DNA of 64,000 nt from Antilocapra americana (Eukaryota; Chordata; Mammalia; Artiodactyla; Antilocapridae), in the NCBI GenBank assembly GCA_007570785.1, contig ML660204.1:3151968-3215967 (forward strand), given 5' to 3'. This document shows positions 10,540-20,384 of this stretch, one piece after another. A program made the position numbers and the translations under genes. The notes under the pieces were generated by a model that was not told the DNA's origin, ran no database searches, and saw nothing but the letters and a program-made list of their open reading frames with translations. How positions within the stretch are numbered: position 1 is the stretch's first letter; each line of letters begins with the position of its first letter.

Positions 10540-10715
10540 CATCCTGGCGGGTTACTTCTGCCTCCGAGCCTCTGCTTTCTCATCCATGAAATGGGGATTC
10601 TGGACACATTTACATGAGGATTAAATAAAGTAATAAATGTGAGACCTCACCTGGGTGCCTGGCACCTGGCAAATGATCAATAAGTGTTAATTATTTTTAC
10701 TCTTTCATCAGTCTG
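10540..10715 (+). repeat. MIR SINE
   Basis: CTCATCCATGAAATGGGGAT, ATGAGGATTAAATAAAG and GGTGCCTGGCACCTGGCAAA follow the MIR sense order. It abuts the preceding LTR. Confidence 0.7.
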
Positions 10716-11190
10716 GAAAGTGTCTGCAGAGGTCCTGCATTAGAGTAAAAACTGAAGCCAAACACATTCTTCAGATTCTATGCACAAAGATGTCCATGGG
10801 GCGTAAGTCACAGCGCAACAACAAAAATAGGGAAACAAACCAACATTCTGCCAAAGGGAGAGTAGGGTAAGATATGTCAGGAGGGACTGTGGGGAGAAGT
10901 AATGATGTGCAGCCACTAAAAGGACACTTAGGAAACATTTTTGATGGTGTGGAAAGATCCTGAGTCGGGATAAGTGGCTGAAAGAAGCATGTAAAATCAT
11001 ACCTGCAGAGTGACTACAGTTATGTAGAAATAAGTGGAGGAAAAGAGTGAAACACCAAAGAAGGTCAGAGGGAAGCCATCTGAATCCATAAATGCAGGCA
11101 AGAAGGAAAGGAAAAAGAGAGGGAGAAGGATGGGTGGGAGGGAGGAAGCAGGACCGGACAGGAGGGGGCGTGGCCAGTGCTTCACTGCGG
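10716..11190. other. Unique sequence ending in a purine-rich run
   Basis: No gene recognised. A GA-rich, strongly purine-biased stretch occupies about 11,095-11,165, immediately before a SINE. Frames through it are Lys/Arg/Gly-rich low-complexity products. Confidence 0.4.
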
Positions 11191-11402
11191 TGCTGACGTG
11201 TTCAGACGTGTCCAGCTCTTTGTGACCCCGTGGACTGTAGCCTGCCAGGCTTCTCTGTCCATGGGATTTCCCAGGCAAGAATCCTGGAGTGGGTTGCCAT
11301 GCCCTCTTCCAGAGGATCTTCCTGACCCAGGGATAGAACCCTCATCTCTTGTGTTTCCTGCATTGCAAGCGGATTCTTTACCACTGAGCTGTCTGAGAAG
11401 GC
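11191..11402 (-). mobile_element. Bov-tA SINE, full-length
   Basis: Complement of tail (TGCTGACGTGTTCAGACGTG) to head (CTGTCTGAGAAGGCC). The body is well preserved, with the CCATGGGATTTCCCAGGCAA region intact. Confidence 0.9.
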
Positions 11403-11564
11403 CATTCACTGGGGTGATGTTAACCCATCGTTGTGTGTAGAGCAAGTGATACCTTTGAAACACTTCATATCCTTTATCCCAACCCTTGTGTCACCTTTAA
11501 CGTATTCTGAGCTCCAGATACATTCGAGATCTCTGCCTCCTGTTCTGGCCATTCTCTAGCTTTG

Positions 11565-11770
11565 TTTTGTTGGTTGGTCGTGCTAAGTCTTTGTCATGCT
11601 GCTCAGGCTTCTCTTGGAGCATGGACTCGAGATTGCCTGAGCTCAGTTAGTTGCAATGCATGGGCTTAGTTGCCCGGAGGCGCGTGGGGTCTAAGTTCCC
11701 CACCCAGGGATCAAATCCACATCCCCTGCATTGGAAGGTGGACCCTTAACCACTGGACCAGGGAAGTCCT
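11565..11770 (-). mobile_element. CHR-type tRNA-Glu SINE
   Basis: Antisense, ending ACCACTGGACCAGGGAAGTC, with GGGATCAAATCCACATCCCC before it. The internal GCATGGGCTTAGTTGCCCGG block is diagnostic of the CHR body. Confidence 0.8.
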
Positions 11771-11871
11771 CACCCTCTCTAGCTTTGTGTTCATTGACTT
11801 AGTCCCTAATGAACTCGGTTTCCCATCTCTAAAATGGGCATGGTAAGGGAAGCTAGCTCATTGAGTTGATT

Positions 11872-12106
11872 TTGTTGTTCAGCCGATCAGTCATATCTGA
11901 GTCTTTTTGACCCTCTGGACTGCAATACGCCAGGTTTCCCTGTCCTTCACAGAGTCTTGGTGAAACTTATCTCCATTTAGTCGGTGATGCCATCCAACCA
12001 TCTCATCCTCTGTCGCCCCTTTCTCCTCCTGCCCTCAATATTTTCCAGCATCAGGGTATTTTCCAGTGAGTCGGCTCTTTGTATCAGGTGGCCAAAGTAT
12101 TGGAGC
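11872..12106 (-). mobile_element. BovB LINE 3' fragment
   Basis: Complement of the BovB terminus: TTTTGTTGTTCAGCCGATCA, then GTGATGCCATCCAACCATCT and GGTGGCCAAAGTATTGGAGC, where it stops (5' truncation). It is followed by a MIR/L2-type GTGCCTGGCACTTAGTAGAT scrap at 12,113-12,150. Confidence 0.9.
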
Positions 12107-12189
12107 AGTATTGTGCCTGGCACTTAGTAGATGCTCATTAAACTCAAGCTGCTCTTCTTACATGTAGGACCAGAGCCTGATGGAGAGCC

Positions 12190-13569
12190 ACTCCTCTGAG
12201 GCTTCCTTACCACCCTCAGAGCTTCCCACGGGTTCAGGAGGATTCCCTGGGACACTGGCAGATCCCCAGGGCAGGAGGGCAGGTAGGGAGGTGGGAGGGG
12301 CCCCAGCCTACTCTCAGCATTCCTATAGACATGGCCTCATTTCATCTTGGCACAAGACAGCTTCCTGGTTCAAAGACCAAAGGCCTTTTAAAAAAAGAAG
12401 GGGAAAAAATGGCTCTTGGACATCAAATGCTTCTTACAAACACTGTTTTGATGGTTCAAATGTAAACAAATCCGAAACATGTGGATTAAATTTCTCCCAA
12501 AGGCTTAAAAATTAAGGGGAGAAAAAAGGGGAGTTGTCTCAGGCCAAATGCATGTTGATTTTTGCCAGTCTCCAGAATCTTTGGGAAATAATTGGAGACA
12601 TGTCCCCCACACCCCAACTGGCGCTAAGCTGTACCTTTTTTTTTTTTTAATTGCTGTTATGACTCACTGTTGAGTTGGTGATTATTTTTATCCAGTTAAT
12701 GAAGGTAATCTATAAATTACCACTGACCCAGATTCATGATTTAATAAGATTTAAATTACACACCCAGGCTTGCTCGGAAGCAGTGGGCTGGAGCCGCTGT
12801 CTGAATGGAACGCATGCATCTGTCTGTTCTCAAAGGTCCCAAAGCTCAGACATTCACGTACTGCCTCTCCTCCCCTGCACTGAACTCTCGGTCCACCCAG
12901 GGTGACATCTGGGGCCACCTGGCTGGTTTCTGGGCCCTATGACTGCCCATGCTCTATGGGCACTGGCTTTGGACTCAGCAGAGAACCCCACTTGGAGGCC
13001 CAGAAGGCCATCCCTCTGCTCCCACCTCTGTCACACCTTGTGTGCCCTCAGTGGATCACTGGCCCCTCTCTGGCCCTCAGCTTCCCCTGTCTAACATGAG
13101 AGAGTGTTGCTTTTTAGGGGGTCTTAGAGCACTGATGTGCCAAACTCAAGTTTCTCAAAGCGGGCCCTGTGGAACCCTGGTCCTCAGGATGCCGTGTGGA
13201 GAAGAGTGCAGTTAGAGACTCACCGACTTGTCCAGTGATACCACCTGTGCAGCAGGCTTGAGGTCAAAGTCAAGGTTACCACCATCTCTCACCCTACAGA
13301 AGCTGCAGCCTCCAGGAAGCCCTCCTGGTTTAAAAGCCAGGTCAAGTCCACACTCCTGAGCAGGCAAGACCCTGAGGGTCTGTACCCAGAGCTGGCTTCA
13401 CAGATAAGCAACCTGGAGAGTGCTCTGGCCAGTGCTTACGTGGACATGGAGCCTAATTCTCATGCTCCCTCACCTCTGACTTAAATTCTTAGTAAGTTTT
13501 GCCCAAAAGGCCTGCATTTTCAGTTTGCTCTGGATGACTTGAATTCTGTCGCCAGTCCTGCTTGAATCC
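12190..13569. other. Unique block, possible conserved noncoding element at 12,340-12,780
   Basis: A repeat-free AT-rich segment at about 12,340-12,780 contains TTAATTGCTG, CCAGTTAATGAAGG and TTTAATAAG-type homeodomain-like words. GC-richer unique sequence follows to 13,560. Frames of 60-110 codons there have no recognisable domain. Conservation cannot be measured from one genome. Confidence 0.3.
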
Positions 13570-13890
13570 CAGCCTCGCCTTCTGTAGGACGCTGCTGCTT
13601 CCCTCCTTGATGCCAGGCCTCTGCCCCCAGGGTCCCGGCTCAGCCTCTGTGCTGCTGAACCCTTGCCTGGAGTATTGCCTCCCTTCTTGTTCTAATTGGA
13701 TCCATTCATCATCCTTCAGGTCTCAGCTCAAATGTCAGCTCCTCAGGGGCTCTCTTCTGTCCTGGATCTCTGATGAAGGTGCCCCCCAGGGCTGCTCTTC
13801 CCTTCTTGTTCCCCTTTTGGCACTATTTGGAATCACCTGGTTGGTCCCTCAGTGTGACAGGAGGGCAGGGGCTGTTGTGTTTGTTGCTGA
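13570..13890 (+). repeat. L2 LINE 3' fragment
   Basis: CTTGCCTGGAGTATTGCCTC, CATCCTTCAGGTCTCAGCTC and AAATGTCAGCTCCTC occur in L2 3'-end order. The 112-codon sense frame over it is a by-product. Confidence 0.65.
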
Positions 13891-14244
13891 TGCAGGCTGA
13901 GTGCGTGACACACACATACACAGATGCACACACATGCACACACACACAGAGAAGCTCATGTCTTGGCAGTGAAACCCACCATTTATCCCCAAGGAAAAGG
14001 TCCCTCGCCCTCACCAGGGTGTACCCCTGACTCTTGGAGCTCCACTGCTCAGTGCCTACCCAGGGCCCTGCATCCTAATCTCCCTCCTGGTATCCCTTCC
14101 CCAGCTCTCTCACATCCCCCTGCCCTGAGGCCAGGCCTCCCTGATCCATCTCCACTCATCCCCACCCAACCCTCCCTCTGCCTATCCAATATCACTACTC
14201 CCAGGAGCCTCTAGGACTTGTTTCTTTTTTAAAACAAATTTTTT
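13891..14244. other. Unique sequence with short CA tract
   Basis: An imperfect CA run lies at about 13,908-13,950. The rest is C-rich unique DNA with no supported feature. Confidence 0.4.
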
Positions 14245-14362
14245 CTTTCTTTAGTCCTCACCATGCAGTATGCAGGATCTTAGTTCCCCCACCAGGAATC
14301 AAAACTGCACCCCCAGCAGTAGAAGTGTGGATTCTTAACCTCCTGACCACTAGGGAAGTCCC
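14245..14362 (-). mobile_element. CHR-type tRNA-Glu SINE, truncated
   Basis: Only the head half remains, antisense: CTTAGTTCCCCCACCAGGAA through ACTAGGGAAGTCCCT. Confidence 0.75.
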
Positions 14363-14584
14363 TAGGACTCTCTTTTATCAGATCAATTTCCAGGATGTTT
14401 CTGAGATCATAGTTTCACGTTACTCCTTCTCTGGACCTTTCACTGGGGGCTGCTGGAGATGGGAGCTGTCACTACTGTCCCCACAATGTGGGATGGCCAT
14501 CCTCATCCTGGGGAGAGGCTACACAGATGCTCACTTTTTCATCAGTCATCTATTTTAATGGGTGAGACTGAATTTCTTATTGTT

Positions 14585-14607
14585 GGTGTGTGTGTGTGTG
14601 TGTGTGT
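14585..14607. repeat. (TG)n microsatellite at a SINE tail
   Basis: About 11 TG units directly abutting the 3' end of the following antisense Bov-tA. Confidence 0.95.
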
Positions 14608-14809
14608 ACCAAGTCACTCCAGTCATGTCTGACTCTTTGAGACCACATGGACTGTAGCCTGCCAGGCTCCTCTGTCCAGGCAAGAATGCTGGAGTGGGTC
14701 GCCATGCCCTTCTCCAGGGGATCTTCCCAACCCAGGGGTCGAACACGTGTCTCTGTGTCTCCACATTGGCGGGCGGGTTCTTTATCACCAGTGTCACCTG
14801 GGAAGCCCC
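14608..14809 (-). mobile_element. Bov-tA SINE with TG tail
   Basis: Complement from ACCAAGTCACTCCAGTCATG to GTGTCACCTGGGAAGCCCC. An internal deletion removes the CATGGGATTCTC block (CTCTGTCCAGGCAAGAATG is joined directly). Confidence 0.9.
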
Positions 14810-15475
14810 TATTAATGTTGAGAAGTGGGTTTAAAAGAACTGTATCAGCAAATGAAGGGAGTAAGGGCCCAAGGAAGAGCAAGGATCACAGAGGTGTCTC
14901 TCAGGATAGTGATAAGTGGAGACTGGGTAACACATGTTAACTGCCCCCATCACGGTTCCTCTCACTGGAATTGCCTTCCATCTGGGGGCTGAAAGCCCTA
15001 TGGGGTGGAGGGTGGAGGGAGGCAGGGTGGAGACTGGTCTCAAGTCTTTCCCTAGACAGAAGTATGACCTTGAGCAAGTAGGGTGACATGCTGTCGCAGT
15101 GTTCCTGGGACTTTTCTGCCAGGTTTTGCATTGAAAGTCCATGTCCTGGGAACCCAATTAGTCCCAGGCAAACCCTCAAAGGAGCCCAGAGAGGCTCCTT
15201 CCTCGAGCTGCTCCCTAAGTGCCTGCCTTTTCCTAAGGTCCCCTGTCCCCACCTGCAAGCTCCTCTCTCCTTTTGGGGGGCAGGCTTCAGCCCCATCTCT
15301 AGACCTTACTATGTCCTATTTCCCTTTGAGGGCCCCAGGCTGCCCACAGGAGGCCAGAGACTGGTGGGGAAATTAGGATTCATCCCAAGACCCCACCTGC
15401 ACCCACATAAAGCTACCCAGTCAGTATGCTGCTGGCCACGGGTTTGCATTTGGTGGGAGGGTTGTTTTTGTTTTG
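14810..15475. other. Unique sequence
   Basis: Moderately GC-rich. Sense and antisense frames of about 100-146 codons overlap at 14,940-15,530. None has a recognisable domain, and the longest runs straight into the L1 relic downstream, so I do not accept it as a gene. Confidence 0.4.
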
Positions 15476-15935
15476 AACTTTATTTTTATTTGTGGTTAAA
15501 CACACAACATATAAAATTGGCCGTCTGAGCTATTTTTAAGTGTTGAGTTCTACAGTGTCAAATACAGTTGCGATGTTGTGCAACCAATCTCCAGAACTCT
15601 TTTCATCTTGCAGAACCGAAACTCTGCCTTCATTAAACAACAGTCTCCCACCCCATCCAACCCAGGTTCTGGTACTCTACCGTTCTACTTTCTGTATCTG
15701 TAAATTTGACTGCTCTTGGGATCTCATATGAGTGGAATTGTACAATAACTGTCTCTTGGTAACTGGCCTATCTCGTGTAGCATAATGTCCTCAAGGTTCA
15801 TCCCTGTTGTAGCAGGTGTTGGAATTTCCTACTTTTCAAGGAATGAATAATATTTCATTGTGTGGATGGACCCTATTCTGTTTATCCACTCATCCCTTCG
15901 TGGACCTTTGGGTTGTTTCCACTGTGAGGATGTTT
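15476..15935 (-). repeat. L1M 3' end (old LINE-1)
   Basis: Antisense old L1 3' UTR: AACTTTATTTTTATTTGTGG, CCAATCTCCAGAACTCTTTT, CATAATGTCCTCAAGGTTCA, then GGACCTTTGGGTTGTTTCCA. The order and spacing match mammalian-wide L1M 3' ends. Confidence 0.8.
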
Positions 15936-16189
15936 TGTTTTGAAGACTTATTTTAAGCAGGAATAGAAAGGAAATGACAGGAGTGGGATATACCCTGAGA
16001 GGTGGGCTGTGAGGGATGGCCTGAGTCCTGGCTGAAAGATAAAGAGAGGACGAACACAGGCTGGAGGAGAGGAGGGAATGCAATGGAAGGAGAGGGGCTG
16101 AGAGCACTGTTTGCGAATCAGCCCCTTTGGAAGCTGGTAGTTGATTTTCTGCCAGAGGCTCTTGGGATGATATTTATTAAAGCTCCATG

Positions 16190-16263
16190 TTGATTGAGCA
16201 CTTACTATGAGCCATGCCCTGTGGAAGGGCTTGATATATGAACATTTACTGTGTTCTCTTAAT
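16190..16263 (-). repeat. MIR SINE, left part split by the U6 insertion
   Basis: GATTGAGCACTTACTATGAG and the following sequence resume at 16,505 (TGGATGCTGTTAATTCTGC, GGCAAGGAAACTGAGGCACA, to about 16,580). The MIR was therefore the pre-existing target of the U6 chimera. Confidence 0.65.
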
Positions 16264-16275
16264 AACTCTCTTAGG
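16264..16275. repeat. Target-site duplication, left copy
   Basis: AACTCTCTTAGG here is repeated exactly at 16,493-16,504 after the poly(A). It fixes both boundaries of the U6 chimeric insertion. Confidence 0.95.
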
Positions 16276-16299
16276 GTGCTCGCTTCGGCAGCACATATG

Positions 16300-16332
<33 letters not shown>

Positions 16333-16382
16333 GGCCCCTGCGCAAGGATGACACGCAAATTCGTGAAGCGTTCCATATTTTT
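16276..16382 (+). pseudogene. U6 snRNA retrocopy (5' part of a U6/mRNA chimera)
   Basis: All 107 positions of spliceosomal U6 are present, from GTGCTCGCTTCGG through the ACAGAGA box to the terminal T run. The only difference I can see is A to G at U6 position 24 (base 16,299). U6 is a Pol III RNA with no poly(A), but this copy is fused at its 3' end to about 90 bp of unrelated sequence with a poly(A) tail, and the whole unit is flanked by a 12-bp duplication. Upstream is MIR sequence, with no proximal sequence element or TATA box at the expected spacing, so it is unlikely to be an expressed RNU6 gene. Confidence 0.93.
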
Positions 16383-16494
16383 TGAAGACTGTCACTTCCC
16401 TTGAGAAAAGCAGGCTGGCCTCTTCCAGCATTTCTCTTGCATTTCTCCCCAAAATAAATATTCTCTTCCACAAAAAAAAAAAAAAAAAAAAAAA
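16383..16494 (+). pseudogene. 3' mRNA fragment and poly(A) fused to U6
   Basis: The unrelated tail begins at the U6 T run and reads GAAGACTGTCACTTCCC to AATAAATATTCTCTTCC. A canonical AATAAA lies about 15 bases before a poly(A) of at least 20. The size and layout are those of an mRNA 3' end. The parent transcript is not recognised. Known mammalian U6/mRNA chimeras are attributed to template switching by L1 reverse transcriptase, and this structure fits that model. Confidence 0.85.
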
Positions 16495-16765
16495 CTCTCT
16501 TAGGTGGATGCTGTTAATTCTGCTTTGTAGGCAAGGAAACTGAGGCACAGGTATGTCACTAGTCTATGAAATCTGGGCTGAAAAATAAAGACACTTAGAG
16601 GAATTGTAGACCAGGGGGGTCTCAGGCTTTTAGCCCATGTTGGAATCATCTGCAGGGCTTGTTAACTATTGTGTGATTTCACCTCACCCCAGGGGCTCTG
16701 GTTCAGGTGGTGCCTCTGGGGCTGGGGCTGCATAAGATGCTCTGACTTGACAGAATGTTCTTGTA

Positions 16766-16857
16766 GTATGCTCAGTTGCTCAGTCATGTCTAACTCTGTG
16801 AACCCTTGGACTGTAGCCTGCCAGGCTCCTCTATCTATGGGATTCTCCTCCAGGGGA
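16766..16857 (-). mobile_element. Bov-tA SINE fragment (left arm of inverted pair)
   Basis: Antisense Bov-A tail half, TATGCTCAGTTGCTCAGTC to GGGATTCTCCTCCAGGGG, with the middle of the body deleted. Confidence 0.85.
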
Positions 16858-16859
16858 GG

Positions 16860-17022
16860 AGCTGCAAGAGATACAGTTTGATCCCTGGGTCAGGAAGATC
16901 CCCTGGAGGAGGAAATGGTAAACCGCGCCAATATTCTTGCCTGGGAAATCCTATGGACAGAGGAGTCTGGTGAGCTACAGTCCATGGAATTACAGAGTAG
17001 GACTTGCTTGAGTGACTAAGCA
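16860..17022 (+). mobile_element. Bov-tA SINE, 5'-truncated (right arm of inverted pair)
   Basis: Sense copy starting inside the tRNA head (TGCAAGAGATACAGTTTGAT) and ending GCTTGAGTGACTAAGCACA. Together with the preceding antisense piece it makes an imperfect inverted repeat of about 85-bp arms. Confidence 0.88.
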
Positions 17023-17208
17023 CATAAACGAGCAATGCTAAAAGGAGTTCCTAAAGCACGCTTGACCATCCACAAAACAGATTAGTTGTCATTGCTGATG
17101 TTTTTCAAGGGTATTTAACTATTTTTGCAGGAAATTTGATGTGCTGGCAGTCAAATTGTGAATATTTTAGTGGTTTTTGCAGTGTTAATTTTCCTTTGTC
17201 CTAGGACA

Positions 17209-17416
17209 TGATTTCTCAACCTCAGCATGACTGACATATGGACCAGATAGTTCTTTGTTATGAGGCTGTCTTGAGCATTTTTGGATGTTTAGCAGCATCC
17301 CTGGCCACTAGCTACTAGATGCCAGTGGAAACCAATCCTCACCTCCCCCCACCCTCAAACCCATGACAACCCAAATCATCTGCAGACAGATGTCCCTGGG
17401 GGACAAAATCGCTGCT
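17209..17416 (-). mobile_element. MER20 relic
   Basis: Complement of MER20: ATTTCTCAACCTCAGCATGA, TTTAGCAGCATCCCTGGCC, CTAGATGCCAGT, and GACAAAATCGC at the far end. Confidence 0.75.
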
Positions 17417-18197
17417 ATTCTAGAAAGTTCCAGGAGGAGTATCCTTACATCTCCCAAGCATAAACAGAGCTCAAACTCTACTTTATGGTATTCGTCTGTA
17501 TGTGATGATGCTTTTTAAGAGATACTACTTAAGAAAACAGTTAATTAAGCAAGAGGATCAGCATTAATAATATAGCTAATGTTATATTCCATGTGGTTGG
17601 TATTTGTGTGTGTGTGTACTTAACATTTTAATATCAGTTACACTTAATTACAATTAGTGTTACATTACACTTAATATTACGTTACTAATTTTACTTAACC
17701 AAGAAAAGGGGGCTTTAGGGAAATTTAAGCTCTTCTTTCTTTTTTTCCAATGACCAGCTTCCTGACTGAAGGATACTATTACATATAAGATATAAAGAGA
17801 CCTTTTCCAAGAGACTTGAAAAGTGGTTGTTGATGAACAGAAAATAGCTCTTTAAGAAGAATTGCCCCAGAACATTATGGACGGGGGACACTCTACAGGA
17901 AATAGTGACTGCTTTTGAAATAGTTCAAAAATGAATATTTTATTCATTCAATGGCCAATTTGAATTTCAGGAAAGTTGAACCATGTACATGGAGTTTTTA
18001 ATAGGAGAATTTCTAATTTCCTACAAATGGAGAGGTGATCTCCTCTAAAGAACCAGGAGGCTTTTTGTTCTTAAATTTGCCTTGAGAATCCGTAAATGAA
18101 AGGATGTTTAATACTACTGGACAAATAAGATTCATCTTGCAGAATCTCATTTGGCCAAGCTCAATAAATCATCTTGTGAAGAGGCTTATTTAGTACA
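17417..18197. other. AT-rich unique block
   Basis: Repeat-free except for a short TG run at 17,605. The segment 17,620-17,700 is crowded with TTAATTAC, AATTAG and CACTTAAT words, i.e. homeodomain-like TAAT cores. It is a possible conserved noncoding element, with no coding potential. Confidence 0.3.
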
Positions 18198-18198
18198 A

Positions 18199-18221
18199 TG
18201 TGTGTGTGTGTGTGTGTGTGT
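18199..18221. repeat. (TG)n microsatellite
   Basis: About 11 perfect TG units. Confidence 0.95.
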
Positions 18222-18275
18222 TCTTACATGTGTGAAACAGAGGCATGGGCCATTTTAATTTATTATTTCTCACTG

Positions 18276-18315
18276 TGTGGACACGACTGAAGTGATTGAG
18301 CACAAGCATGAGCAC
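18276..18315 (+). mobile_element. Bov-tA tail remnant
   Basis: GGACACGACTGAAGTGATTG plus the following AGCACAAGCATGAGCAC match only the terminal ~40 bases of the SINE/BovB 3' end. Confidence 0.6.
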
Positions 18316-18713
18316 TGTGCTTGAGAAGCAAAATTAACATGAAGATCCTAAAGGGTTTTTTGTCAACCCTTTGTTATTGAAAAATGCCATGGGAATCAAC
18401 CCACTGGTATTGAAAAAAGAAAAACAAATGTGTTACCTCCATTTTCCAACCAAATATGTTATTTCATTATAAGTACTGCATGTATCTTATAGAAAATCTA
18501 GTGATATATATGTATGGCTGAGTCCCTTTGCTGTTGTCAGTTGGCTATACCCCAATAAAATGTGATTTTGAAAAAAATGAAAAAAAAATACAATATCATA
18601 ACTAAATTGTCATTTCAAGGTTATTACTATAAAAAGGTTGATATCTTTCCTTCCAGCCTTATTTTTGCAGTGCATGTGAATACATACATTTTTAAATAAG
18701 TTAAGACTTTTCT
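18316..18713. other. AT-rich unique sequence
   Basis: It contains a CCAATAAAATG...poly(A)-like stretch at 18,551-18,590 that resembles the 3' end of a young L1, too short to be certain. Confidence 0.35.
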
Positions 18714-18831
18714 GGGCTTCCCCGGTGGCGCTTGCAGTAAAGAACCTGCCTGCCAGTGCAAGAGATATAAGAGACACAGGTTCGATCCCTGGGTTGGGAA
18801 GATCAGGGAGGAAGGCATGGCAACCCATTGG
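18714..18831 (+). mobile_element. Bov-tA SINE, 3'-truncated
   Basis: Head GGGCTTCCCCGGTGGCGCTT, GGTTCGATCCCTGGGTTGGG, then stops in the Bov-A body at GCAACCCATTGG. The whole tail is missing. Confidence 0.87.
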
Positions 18832-19739
18832 AGTCTGCCCCCACTAAGCTGTGATGCGCTATCACCCTGAGTGAGGTCTGCAAGATGGAAGCACTGACAG
18901 TCTGGGCTGTCTCTCCCCATTTCTTGTCTTCCGAGTCTGTCTGTTGTCTGCAAATCAATGGTTCCTGCCCTGCTTGCCAGCCTGGGTGGCAAACCCTGAG
19001 CTGAAAAAAATGAATTGAGCCACAGAAAAGCCTGCCTCCACTCCCACCCTCTTTAAGCTGCCCTTGATCTAAACATTGTGATGAGAGCTACTTAACACCA
19101 AGAGCAAAATGGGCTGAGCCTTTGGCCAATGTGCACTGGAGAAGTTTGATTTATTGCCTGTGTTTGAAGGGATCCTCAGACAATGCGAGCTTCTGGTGGC
19201 CTGTCTGGAAACATGCTCACACACAGTCACCAAGACCAGCTCTGAATCAGCCTCTGGATTCGCAGGAGCATCTTCAAAGTCCCGGTGGCTGGGTTTCTAG
19301 TGAGACATGGCTGCGGCCTGGGAACCAGCGTGGAAGGACTGACTGGATGCTATTTTCAAATGTGGCAATGGTTTTGAGGACAATTTCATCAAGAGGTGTC
19401 CCTGTCGTATTTTTATTTTTCATTGTCTTGTCATTCCCTGGGAAGTCAGGCTTCCCATGACTTCACTTTCCATGTGAAGTCAGGCTTCCAACATCCTCAG
19501 TTGAGGCTTTGAGAACCCGGGGCTTCCAGGCTGATTCCCATCGTCTGTTGGTGGTCATTGCAGAGAATGGACAGCTTTGGGAGGGACGAGGGTGGGCGAA
19601 GAGGATGCCCAGCTGCTCAAAGGAGGACAACGTGGTTTCACTGCTAGACTTCTCTGCTCAACCTGCTTCCTTACCTCTTCACAGGACTGGACAATCACCC
19701 ACTGGATCAATTGCCTGATGATCACACAGTACCATGTGC
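18832..19739. other. Unique sequence
   Basis: Moderately GC-rich and repeat-poor. A 112-codon frame at 19,122-19,460 and shorter ones after it have no recognised domain, and I see no convincing splice-site pair around them. A short direct repeat of TGAAGTCAGGCTTCC lies near 19,440-19,490. Confidence 0.4.
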
Positions 19740-20335
19740 TCCTTATTAAAAAAATCAAATGGGTAAACAAACCATGACATAGCCAGACAGTGGAATATGA
19801 TTCAGCAATAAAAGGAAATGAGCTCCCAAGCCACAAAAAGAGTGACCTGACGTGTGTCTTGTAAAGTGAAAGAAGTCAGTGTAAAAAGGTTACATGCTCT
19901 GTGATGCCAATTATGGAGATTTTAGAAAAGGCAAATCTATAGAGCCAATACAAAAATCAGCAGCTGCGGGAGTTTAGGGGCAGGGGGAGGCAGGGAAGGA
20001 TGAATGGGTGGAGCAGAGGGAATGTTTAGGAAGATGAAACTAGTCTTCATGACATTGTAACAGTGGGTACGTCATTGAACATGATACATTATACATTACA
20101 CATATATATTGTATAATACCAATAGTGAGCCCTACTGTAAACTATGACTGAGTCAATAATGATGTATCAACATTGGTTCATCAAAAACAAATGCACCACA
20201 CTGCTGCAAGATGCTTATAATAGGTTAACTTAGAGTTGGGGGAAGAGAGGGTATATAGAACCTCTTTGTACTTTTTGGTCAGTTTTTTGGTAAAATTAAA
20301 ACTGCTATTTTTTAAAATAAAGCCTATTAATTTAT
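19740..20335 (+). repeat. L1M 3' end (old LINE-1)
   Basis: Sense L1 3' UTR: CAGTGGAATATGATTCAGCA, AAAGTGAAAGAAGTCAG, AATAGTGAGCCCTACTGTAA, ACTATGACTGAGTCAATAAT, and the terminal AAAACTGCTATTTTTTAAAA. About 600 bp, non-coding. Confidence 0.82.
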
Positions 20336-20384
20336 GATTTTTGAAATGCATCTTCAAGTATATCAATGACACACCTTGACATTT

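Noticed and set aside
16276..16382. A functional RNU6 gene
   Set aside because: The U6 body is nearly perfect, but it lacks a snRNA-type promoter upstream, is fused to a polyadenylated tail and is flanked by a target-site duplication.
16860..17022. Twin-primed single SINE insertion
   Set aside because: Both inverted pieces contain the same 3' half, which twin priming of one element cannot produce. Two insertions or a rearrangement fit better.
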